Shown one piece after another: positions 1-10,946 of a stretch of 64,000 nucleotides of DNA. Positions within the stretch are counted from its first letter, which is position 1, and the number at the start of each line of letters is the position of its first letter. The DNA is from Enchytraeus crypticus (Eukaryota > Annelida > Clitellata > Enchytraeida > Enchytraeidae). Location of the stretch: positions 2,310,501 to 2,374,500 of the forward strand of contig CAJHZI010000481.1 in the NCBI GenBank assembly GCA_905160935.1, given 5' to 3'. Made by a program: the position numbers and the translations under genes. Below the pieces are notes generated by a model. It ran no database searches. It saw only the letters and a program-made list of their open reading frames with translations, and was not told the origin of the DNA.

Positions 1-1034
1 ATTTACAAAACTAAAGATTAATTTACGATTAAAACTTCTTGCAGCAAGAGTCAGATAAAATGGTGGATGTTTATTTCACTATACTATGCTTTAAGCCATC
101 TGATGATTTTATTTTAGATTGTTTTGTGGCTTACTTTTCGTTTAGTCCTTTTGATGATGATTCTTCTTCAATACCCGTATCAATGGTTTTTTCTCCAGTG
201 AAATTTTACAAGTCCAGTTTGTTTAATTTCTGTAGGCGAATAATATAATACATTATTTTTTAAAAATTCTAAGCCTATTATATATCATCAGACCAATCTT
301 TCGTCGTCTACTAGACCATGCTACAAATATTTGACTCTCTTCAGCGGTTCTATCATATTTATTTTTAAAAGTTCTTTAAAAAAATTCAAAACAAAATTCA
401 TAAAAACAATTCGGTTTTTTTCAGTTTTTCTGTTCATTATTAAATAGGTCTAATAGAAATGGTTTAATTGTTGTTCAGCAAATTATGTTGCTACTAATAT
501 GCAACTACTTCAAAAAACCAAAAATGAAAGCAATGCGCTAATATTTTAAGTTGTTTTAAACTTTATTATTTCATTAGATATAACCAGTAATTCAATAACG
601 AATAACACAATACAACAAAAACAACAACAAAACTAAATAAATCAAAAATTATATTATCATAACTAGGAGTGATTTCTGTCTAATCTACTTGTGTATGGTA
701 ATATGATTGACCTGATCTTACGAAGCTCGAAGCAGTGGTGTGCAAGTGAATGTTGCCATTAAAAGAGGTAACCAATCAGTCGCTGATGGCGTCATTAGGA
801 TACTAAATCTAAGCTAAATCAGCTTCTACACTCGTCTTCATTGCCATCATTGATTGCGCCACATAAATTCAAGCCAGGTGAGTATTTAAACCATAAGTAT
901 AAATAATTATGATTTTAGAAATATTCAATTTAAATATACAAATATTTAAACATTAATCATTGATTATGTATTGTATATGAATATACATACTTATATGCAT
1001 AATTTGTATATATATATATGTATATATATATACA
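1..1034. other. AT-rich flank with one possible non-coding exon
   Basis: No protein-coding feature recognised. The interval from about 700 to 877 is less AT-rich than its surroundings, holds a CCAAT box (ACCAATCAG near 770) and ends at a full-consensus donor CAG|GTGAGT (877|878) on the plus strand. It could be an untranslated first exon of a plus-strand gene, or chance. Confidence 0.25.
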
Positions 1035-1402
1035 TATATCTTCAGTGTACTGCCAAGTTGCAGGTTCAAGGTACATATTCATACTCAAAGTCTGCTTTCA
1101 CGCTCCAAAAGAGCACCTCTTAGATCAACATGTTAATCCCTTCACAAAGTCTATGCCTTATCCATACCTGATGTAGCCTATAGCTTGGGAAAAGTATGGC
1201 TTCTGAGGTGGTTTTCCGTTGCCTTCCTCAGTTAGATGAATTAATTACCATTTAATCCTGGGGGAAAATATATCATGGTGAGGTGAGTCCCCTCTTGCCA
1301 TCCTCAGTTCCTGCCTTTAGTCGCCTCTTACACGGCAGATTGTTTGTGGTTGCCCAATTCTGCAGTGGTCCATCCACACCCGAGAAGCACAACACGGGGA
1401 AT
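1035..1402 (+). repeat. Dispersed repeat family C, copy 1
   Basis: Shares blocks with the copy near 31.05 kb, including CAGGTTCAAGGTACATAT, TTAATCCCTTCACAAAGTCT, ATGGCTTCTGAGGTGG and CGTTGCCTTCCTCAG. It is framed by TA microsatellites on both sides (about 1007-1040 and 1403-1452). SINE-sized, with no coding content. Confidence 0.75.
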
Positions 1403-1405
1403 ATA

Positions 1406-1452
<47 letters not shown>
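1403..1452. repeat. TA microsatellite
   Basis: Pure TA/AT dinucleotide run at the 3' end of the family C copy. The short ORFs across it are low-complexity artefacts. Confidence 0.95.
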
Positions 1453-1455
<3 letters not shown>

Positions 1456-2005
1456 AGTATATGCATATCGCGTTTGTGCAGAAAAATGCGTAAAGCGAAC
1501 TTAGACAATACTAATCTCAATAAAGAAATACAACTCAACATTCGACCTAATTCTGCAAAGATTTAGCGCTAGAAATGAACTGTACAAAATAAAATATTTA
1601 TGTCAATCTGCAGTCTTAAATATACGCACGTTTACTGTTTTGAAATAGAAAAGGATTTAACGACTGTGTAACCCAATGGAATCATCATTAAATGTAAGGC
1701 GACAGTTGCAAAATAGTATAATAAGTTATTATCGTTGGATTAGGAATTTTTTTCGTTCAAATTGTCTTACATCATTATTCGAATTAAGGACAGGTTGGGT
1801 GAATGAAGGGGTTCTTCTCATTAGCCTTGGCCTTCCAGTTGGATTTATAATACACAGAGATTCAGGAATGCTATCATTAGTTTGAATTTAAGCAGATTCT
1901 TTACACATTTCTTCATCGTTTCTCTTCATAGCGTCTTTTCTTTTTCACCAGCTATCATTAACCTACCTTAGAATTTTAGCTCCCCCCGGTCCTAGGTCAG
2001 ATTGT
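1453..2005. other. Downstream flank / 3' UTR of the GPCR gene
   Basis: Region after the receptor stop codon on the minus strand. No second gene or repeat recognised. The last part presumably contains the receptor 3' UTR. Confidence 0.4.
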
Positions 2006-2801
2006 TTAAATAATTGAAACTGTGTCTTTCATTTGATTCATATTAAACATCTGGGTTACTTTCTGATCATCAGTGCTGGGAACAGCAGACCTATCAAAGG
2101 TACTCCTCCTTGATCCCAATGTAAGGCTTTCCATTCGACTTCTCAAGCAACCTCTTCCCTTAATTCCACAACCAAGGATCGTTTCCCTTCTCGAACAATC
2201 TCTCTGGTCCGTCCCGCCCCTTTGACGTGACCAAACTTTACCGCAGCGAAACATTTCCTGAAAACTGCGTCGAAATTCTTTCGATCCGTAGTGGTAGATG
2301 AACGGATTGGCGCAGGAATTCCCATAGGCTATGCAAAGCCAGAGAATGCGAAACACTTCGTAGATCTTTCCGTTCGGCAGCCCTCCGGCGATGATAGAAG
2401 CTAAGGACTGAAGATGAGTGGGCAGCCAGCTGAGTCCAAACACGACCACTACCAGGACGACAACTCTGAGCGTCCTTGTGTTCCTGTCTCGAGATCGTCT
2501 CTGATCCATTGTGACGGGGCGATGGGCGTAGAGATGGGATATTATGTTGGCGTAGAGGACACTGATTACTAGTAGAGGAACCGCGTAGCCTGCTACAAAG
2601 AACGACACGACAAAGGAAACTATGGCTTCATCGTAGATACCGCAGTAGGAATAATCGTGTGCGAATACTTTGACTGTGTGGACGAGGTAGGTTGGAATGT
2701 TGACGAGTATGGCGCCCAGCCAGATGAGCACGGCGATTATGATGGCGTTACGATTTGTTCGAAATCTTGCGGATCCTGTTGTCCAGACGATTACCAGCAC
2801 T
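2006..2801 (-). CDS. GPCR exon 3: ICL2 to C-terminus
   Basis: The acceptor CTGTTACTGCAG|AGTG completes Arg156 and continues V-L-V-I-V-W-T-T-G. It encodes TM4 (W183), ECL2 with C209, TM5 (P231), a basic ICL3 (RRSRDRNTRTLR), TM6, TM7 and the tail. C342 lies after the probable helix 8 and could be palmitoylated. The last residues V-S-I-I fit a class I PDZ ligand. TAA is at 2008-2006. The open frame runs on upstream into the intron (a Met run from an ATC repeat), but that extension is intronic read-through. No AATAAA was seen within 500 bp downstream; the weak variant TATAAA is at 1849-1844 on this strand. Confidence 0.92.
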
Positions 2802-5800
2802 CTGCAGTAACAGAATAAAATAAGATTAGATAAATAAAGAATAAAATAAAATAAACATAATTTCATCATCATCATCATCCTCCCTTACATGTAAATCCAA
2901 GTTTAACCAGGGTCGGGATACGAATAGACTTTCTTTTAGTTTATTCATTCGTTTAAGTGTTTGTAGCAATTTCTGGAGCCTAGGCGCTCACCAACCGAAT
3001 GCTTTTTCTGACGTTGGTTAAATAAACTTAATTTAATATATAATAATTAAATAATTAATTAAATGGAATTAAATAGGACCAGTACGCATTGTTTTGAGTA
3101 GGTTTAGTAATCCAAATACAAATCACAAACAGGTATATAAACTATACCAAAAAAATACCAGAATTAAATTATTACACAATCGATCCAAATGGAAAAAACC
3201 TAATTTCTGCGGCAATTAGGAGAGCACGAATCATTCCATCGAGCTCTCCGAAAGATGTCAACTGATTTATCAATTATAATTCTGTCAACTGATATTCTAA
3301 TTAAGCAGTGATTCAAGGCCATGCAATATGAAGGGGTCAAGTTGCTAAGTATAGGCGCAAGTTAATAGATTTATTTCATTATAAGTACAAGATTGATTTT
3401 ATAGTAAGTATATACTGCCATGAGAATCAACATGCAATGATGCAAAGGTACGTGAAAGTTAAGAGTTAGATATTTAGTGGCAAGTCTAAGACTCAATAGG
3501 CTTTTGAAGTAATTTTAAAGAGGCACGCTAATATATGGTGGCTTCAACTATGTCCGTCTAAGGCCCAATGCATAAGGACGAGATCAAGCTAGCTTATATA
3601 TAGACGCATGTCTGTCTCTAGATGTAGACTTAGAAATGATAAGCTAAGCACGATATATATCTCGGTGTCTTTAACCTGTGCAAGCAAAGCATGAATTATT
3701 TTCTCGTTTCAAGTTCAATACCAATGTCCAAGGTACACATTTCTATTCGCACGTATTTTGAGATTAACATTAAATTTTTCATCGATCGATACAATTATAT
3801 AAACATTTAGTCTAACGTGTTTCTAAGAATGATGCATTCTTTAATTTGAGAAAATATGTCTTCTGAGATATCTTTGCTTTGCACAGTTTGTGTTTAGACG
3901 TTTTTCACAACACACAACGTAAGCGGTTGATATATTCTGAAGTGATCGGAACGTAGGACGGTCAAGCAGGCCTACTTTTACGACTTAATAATCAGATGGG
4001 ACTGAAGAATTGAAATTGCAGACTAATTGTAGAATTCTTGACATTTACGCGTGTAATAAACTTTCGACTTTCTGAAACCTTGTTTCGCAAAGCGGCAAAC
4101 ATCTCAAAGCATCTTCTCCGGTCAAGATATGGGGAGACAGTTTTGAGTGGCATGATGCTTTTAGTGTTCTATTTGGATTTTGACGAGCTATGACTACCAT
4201 TGTATCTTAACCTATAAAAATGGTCTGGATTTCTCGGAATAGCTTTTACAATTGCGACTTAGTTATAGTGATCTCTCCGCTTATACATCTTGCTGGCTTT
4301 AAATAGTTCTGAACAGTAAGGGACTACGTGTAAACTACCGTATGTACATGTAGGTTTATATAAATAGAGAAAAGCAATGCATTTAATTGCATGAATAGCC
4401 TATGCATATATATGAAAAATTATAGGCCTACATATATACCGGAAAATCATCTCAGGTTTCTCTTCCCCAGTCAACGGAGACTAGATCATATAGTACAGCT
4501 AATTCATCGTTCTTGAAATGAGGTTAACTCTGATTGGTCGATGGAGTGCTCTATGGTGAGCTGGAAGGTCGAGAAGGCGTAGAAATAAGAAATTTGAACC
4601 CGCTATTTTCAAAATATTGGACAGAGACACTTCTGAGACCATCGTATAGCTAACTACAACTTTCCCAACAGAATTGACGCTTGCATTAACATAATAGAAT
4701 AGACTAGAAAATATATTTATTTTCAGCAAAGACACAAATTGCATAAACGACATACAATGCCTAAAGAGCAATTCCTACATCTATAGCGAAAAAAATCGGT
4801 CGTCAGTGAAGATACGGAGTATCTTATCTAGTTGACTAACATGATATTCATTAAATATCGGAACATATTTGGATAAGCGGAGCATCTCTAATAAAATGTT
4901 TACTGTTTACTTTTTACATTTTACTCTCCTACAATTACAGAGGAATGTGATGAACCAGAAGATATTCAATAACAGAAATCTCTTGATAAGCCTTTTAAGT
5001 TAAGCCTCATTAGGAAATAGGAGAACAACATCCTAATAATAACTTAACGACACAATAACAAACAGGATCTTGACGCCTATAAAGCTGAATACGTCTATAA
5101 CGCTTAAGACTTCAGAAATAGCAAACATCTCTAATCATAGGATTAGTTTAATTTAGAATTAGTATAAAGGCGATTATACGTCTTCTTCAAACATATGTTT
5201 CTGAGATTGCTCGAAAATTAATAATTTCTGCAATTATTAAACAGGAGACAGCAGGAAATGTAGCAGGAAATCTAAGATGATTGATGCTTTTAATTGCAAA
5301 ACTTGCCTGTTAACTAAAAGTGAATTCTGTAGAAGTAGGCCTGCATTTGTGATTAAAAGTAGGACCAATTAGTTGAGAAAATTAGTTGGGCTAATAAGGG
5401 CCTATAGATACAGGCTCTGATTAGGATTACTGCCTGGGGAAAGGCAAAGCCAAGTTTAACGTAAGTTTCCAGCTCGAAAATCATGTCAGTGACGGGGACA
5501 GCACTAAATTTAAACACTGCACCTACTGATCAGATGTCGAACAACTTGCCAACAAGCCACCGGCTCAGCCCATTAAAACCCTTTCTAAGAGCTCAGATTT
5601 CACGGCGTTTGGTCAATATTAGAGCTAAGGCGATAATTTAAGTTTCGACGCCAAAATATATCCCTGCCGTTCAATCTCCTACTTGAGATTCAAGGCAACT
5701 GTGCAAACAACAAAGTCATCCATTCGGAATATGTCTTCCAAACACGAAGCAAGGAAAGAAGAAGAACAGATTGGCAATTTGCAGTCTAGTCGTATTTTTA

Positions 5801-7935
5801 CTAAAAGATTTTCTCTAATGAAAAGTTCACCACTAGCTAAGAAATTAGAAATTAAATGAAATTCAATTACAAAGAATTCGGTTGAGTGCCTTGATGAATT
5901 TTTTCGCCTTTGTCACTATCTATGTAGAACGTTTTAAAAAATTACTCTAATAACGGTACACTGGGTCAGGAAGCACAGATGCTTGTTTAAGACCCATTTC
6001 CTCCATTCTCACCATGGTTATTAGCAATCGTTGCTTTTGATGGTGCATAAATTGCAGCCGGCGCGGATTTAAGAATAACCTTCCATCACCCTGGGATTTT
6101 TTCCTTCCTAAGCTTTTGCCAACACTCGGTCTTTCAAGGTGGTCACCCACAAAGTACTAACCGAGGTCGATGCAGCTTAACTTCGATAATTGACGCGCAA
6201 CTAAACCAAGTGCGCTAATCCCGCCGTCTTATATTTTTAATTTTTAATTTTCTTCAGAATATTCTAGTTTTACCAAACTTTATTGATCCTGATAGGTAGA
6301 TTAACAAATTTATTTATTCAAATGGTTAAATATATTATAACCATTTGAACATTTGATTTTAACTATTTTTCTGGAGTGAAAACAAACGAACTCAGGTTTC
6401 GCGTCACAATTTGAACAGACAAGTTCCTCCTCATATATGTAGAAAACTAAACATTAATAATCAATAATCTTTAAATAAATACAAAACCGAAGAAATAAAG
6501 TAAATAACAGTGTAATAAAATACTAAACGCTAAATGTCAAATAAAATAAAAGTTAATAAATGTTAGGACATATCACCGGAATTGAGTTTAAAAAGCTATT
6601 GGTCGCTATTAACATTCGAATAGGGACCTATGACTTCAAAACTCTCTACTCTAAACCTGATCGCAGACTCTCTGAATTTGCTTAATAGTACCAATTTAGC
6701 TAAACTTTAACGATCATAAATGGAGATTTTTCTTTCGTCGCATGGGTTGTGAATATCAGATGACAACTGCTAGACCGGCCAGCTTTAGCCGACTCACTAT
6801 CCATTAGCAAAAATCATTTGTAATTTATCTTTTCCAAAGTAAACGAACGCAAAATCATTTACCTGACTTTAGTTTCTACATTCGAAGCTACGGAGCACGT
6901 GCGTAATAAACGACCAGTGAGACATCAGGCTCCCCCCACACGTGTTTATGATCCATTAAATATTAAATAGGCATATAAAGTTCTGGCAGATTTAAGGCAG
7001 AGGTTAATAGACAGTTCATTGTTGATCTTAACGCCTAAAGCCGATTGATGATGTGGGTTTAACGTTAAGGTCGTAAGCTTCAAGACGATACACCTAAAGC
7101 CTTGTTTGTGTTGTTTTAAGTAGTCAACGTCAGCCATTTAAAAATAAATGGACGTTTAATGTTTACTGTAAAATCAGGAAACTTGTTTATTTGCTTTCGT
7201 TTTATTTTTCCAAATTGGCGGTGATGGCTATGAACTTTTTGAAAAGTAATTCAAATGAAAGTTGCCATTGTTTTTGAAACGGTTGAAAGTCAGATAAACT
7301 TAAAGTCGTGAAAACCATCTTAGAAATCATGTTTTCAGCGAAAGGTGTAACATGTTAGCAAAGAAAATGCATATGAACATCCATGTGACGGGTTGAGATT
7401 CTAGATTATTATATGGCTTACACTTTACACTATATGTATCTAACAAATTTCTTTAATTTGAACTTACAGTGCAACAGAGCAGGAATATTTAGATGCCAAT
7501 TTAGCTTTGATATTATTTATTTTTAATCGGGTTACAATTTAATAAGGTATTGTTCTTTATCTCTGTAATGTGCCTATAGGCGGAGCAGTCCCAATATCTT
7601 AATGTCACTTTCATGCGCTGGTAAGCAAACGTCGTAAGGTTTTTAATAAGTCGGGTCCTGTCTGCATTTTGATAGGCGATTACGTTGGAATACAGAATGC
7701 TGCCAGGTTTGAATAAAAGCCAAAAACTTTTACGAGGTTATTTTTAATTCCGCGTTAGCTACATTCTGTAGTATACAAACCGAAAGATAGTTATTTTTCA
7801 GTAAGAGATGGAAATAACAAAAAAAACCTAAAAACAGTCTAAACAAGGAAATTCTGCAAAAACGTGCTATATACATGTATATAAAATAAAAATAAAGGTT
7901 TAACGTCCGTTTCCTCATCCAGGGATGATGTCAGG

Positions 7936-7982
<47 letters not shown>

Positions 7983-10895
7983 TTTCTTTATTCGTCAAAA
8001 ACAGACAGGATCAAGATGCATCGCATAGAAATATCTACACACATACACATAAGATCATAGAACAATCAAAATGAATTATAAGAAACTTAATATAATGTTC
8101 CTACTAATTCCGGCACTAACGTTAAACGCTTTGTCCATTACCCGCTTCTACCATTAATAAGACACTCTATTGTCCAGAACCATCGAACAATTTATAGGCA
8201 AACTAAAACAATTACACAGTTTATCTAGTTCCCTCAGCACATGTCTAGTTACAAAGTGCTATAAAATAATATTTCTACTGATTCTATGCATATGCGTTCT
8301 GCACTAATAAAAGCAGGTTACTGTAGAGCATTACTCACCTGAGAGCTGAAACAGCTGCCAATGTGTACACGGTCACAAACACAGTGACGTACTGCAGATA
8401 CTGAACCAATTTGCAGACAGTGTTACCGAACGACCAAGTATCGGCCGTGTATTTGGTGATGTTGAACGGCACACATATAACGAGGAATGAGATGTCTGCC
8501 ACAGCCAGACTGGCCACGAGAATGTTTGTAGCACTCTGCATGGCAGGCTTTGAAGCGATCACGTAAACCACCAGAGCATTGCCAATGGTCCCGATACCTG
8601 GAAAATTGAATTTATATCAACAGCGTGTAAATAGTCATCATGAATTTCTTTAATTCGCTGCAAACAAATGTCTTAAATGAATTTGAATGTCTAAATAGCG
8701 TAGGGGTAATGTCATGAAGTTTTAAATGACAGATCCTAAGGTGAATTGAACCCTCGTGGGTTCGAATCCCAGCCGCGTTGATCTGAGAGTAAAATCTCGG
8801 ACATTCACTGATCTGGTTATACGGAAAATGGTCTAAATTGCCTAACTGTTTAAACATGAGGTATTAAAAGTGATAGATATCAACATAGTTGATCATTTCA
8901 CTATAGTGCGTGTTTACTTTTTTAAACGTTTGAAGGTCAGACAGCTGGTTGATGTTTCGCTTGGGATTATGTCGCCGCGCAAGGTTTTTAAATGAATTAT
9001 TATTTGCTCTATAATAAACGTCTTCCCTTTGTGACATGTCTATGAAGATATACACGATAATCTTAAAGCCTAAAATTAGTTACACATTTATTTAGTAAAG
9101 TTATCAGTTATGGTGATGTCAATCACTTTCACTATCACGTGCTGTCAGTTTAATTATTTATTTATCTGTCCCCCGTACTTGAGAGAATTTGCTCTCTCGG
9201 CTTAGTTCAGCGGGGAGTGGAACCCACGATAATACACTTGAACTCTGATCGTGCATTGACGGTTTTATGATGCCATATAACGCTATACTACCTGAGAATT
9301 TAAGAATGTTTGTCTTAAATAAAGAAGCAGAGATTCGCATTCCCAAGACCAAGGTAGCCATGCAAAATACTGACTCAACCCAAGTCACAAAGTCAATCCA
9401 ACCCAGAATGCACACGTCCAGCTATACGCTTTAATCAATCAATCAGGCACTCATCAGGTTTCTACCATTCAATTCAATTTATTTATTTATCGATCAATAA
9501 ATAAAAATTAAAAATAAATCAAATTAATCTAAATGAATTTTAAAAATAAATATAAATAAGACATATGTATAAATTTAAAATAAATATAAATATAAATATA
9601 AATTAAATTAAACATTAATCACAATGGTCATTAATCATAAATTATCTTTACTTTCAAAACAAACATGCTGAGATGATAAACTTAAATCTTTAATCTTAAA
9701 AACGTCAATTGTTTTAGTTAGTTATACAATTTTGAGAAAATCACACAAAACTGAGTGGCCTTGAGTCTAAACAATTTGGAATTAATGGATTCTTATAATG
9801 CAATGCTTAAATGTTTTAATGGAACACGGGTTTATTTTAAAGTAATATATGAACTGATAAGTTAGAAGGGAAGATCTGTATAGTCTAGTTTAGCTGGGGT
9901 GGTAAGTAGCTCGGAGTAACTGAACGACCTCACAGAATGCTACATAAATCGCAGCCTCCTGTGGCTATTTTAATTCGTAAAACAGAGCGTTAAAGAGTTT
10001 CGCATTTCCTGAAAACTAACTCGATTAGTCACGCCAAGTAAAATCAACAGACGAGATGCAAAACGGTCGGAGTAAAATACTTTTTAACAATTGCTGCCAG
10101 TCTACCCGGCCATTTGAGCTAACAAATTCTACTCCAGGTGTATCCCTTCTGGTTTGCTAAATGTTTCGTTTCCTTCCTAAACAAACTCAATAAATTTGAA
10201 TTTACAGGTTATCTGACAGTCAGTGGAGACATTGGATAAGATTCAATGTCCTTCTTCCTTCCTAAATGCGACTGACAAGAGCGGTAAAAAACTTCAAAAA
10301 AACTAAATTCCAATAAAACATAGAAATTTCATTGCAATCAGTAACTCTAAATAAAAGGACTGAATGCTTTAAATTATCCCGAAAAGTAATAAAAACGAAA
10401 GTCTTGCAAAAATGTGCAAAATGTTTCTTACAAAATGCTTCTTACATGGATTTTTTGCGTTTCTCCTGCGTTTCTCGTTTTCTACCTTTTCAGTTTTCCC
10501 TGACATCATCCAAAGATGGATATTCCAGTTTTCTGGGACCTCCAAGCATGTTAGGAATATTGCAGACCTCTAACAGAAAATTTACGAAACAGAAAATGTC
10601 ATCTTCATATCAGTCAGTTGAACTGTGGTCATCATGACAAATGAAAGATTAAGTGGAATGAGAATGCAAGCGAAAACTAGATGGATAAAAATTGATGACT
10701 ATCCAGCTTTCGTTTGAAGTGCGAATACAAACGAGAAATGAAAATAAATTAGGTTTTTATTTGCTTATATGAAGAAAATATATATTTTGTAAAATAAATT
10801 GCTAAATTTGAGACACACTGTTGTTAGAAATATTCTCTCGCTTTCGCTGACTTTCTCTCCCTATCTCTCTCTCTCCCTAGCTTTCTCTCTTTCTA

Positions 10896-10946
<51 letters not shown>

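Larger units (their letters stand above)
2802..8338 (-). other. GPCR intron 2, about 5.5 kb
   Basis: Phase 2 intron with GTGAGT donor and TGCAG acceptor. It holds one family F copy directly beside the acceptor, one degenerate SINE-A, one 5S-derived SINE, a family D tail and a TA microsatellite. The rest (about 3013-5447 and 6240-7880) is AT-rich single-copy-looking sequence in which nothing was recognised. Confidence 0.85.

Noticed and set aside
2800-2878. Extension of the receptor C-terminal frame upstream into a Met run and a hydrophobic segment
   Set aside because: This is intron sequence before a clear TGCAG acceptor, built from an ATC repeat of family F. The spliced reading is collinear with the receptor family.
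5947-6150. A 67-residue frame over the 5S-derived SINE
   Set aside because: It runs through the non-coding SINE body, and the other two copies do not keep it open.
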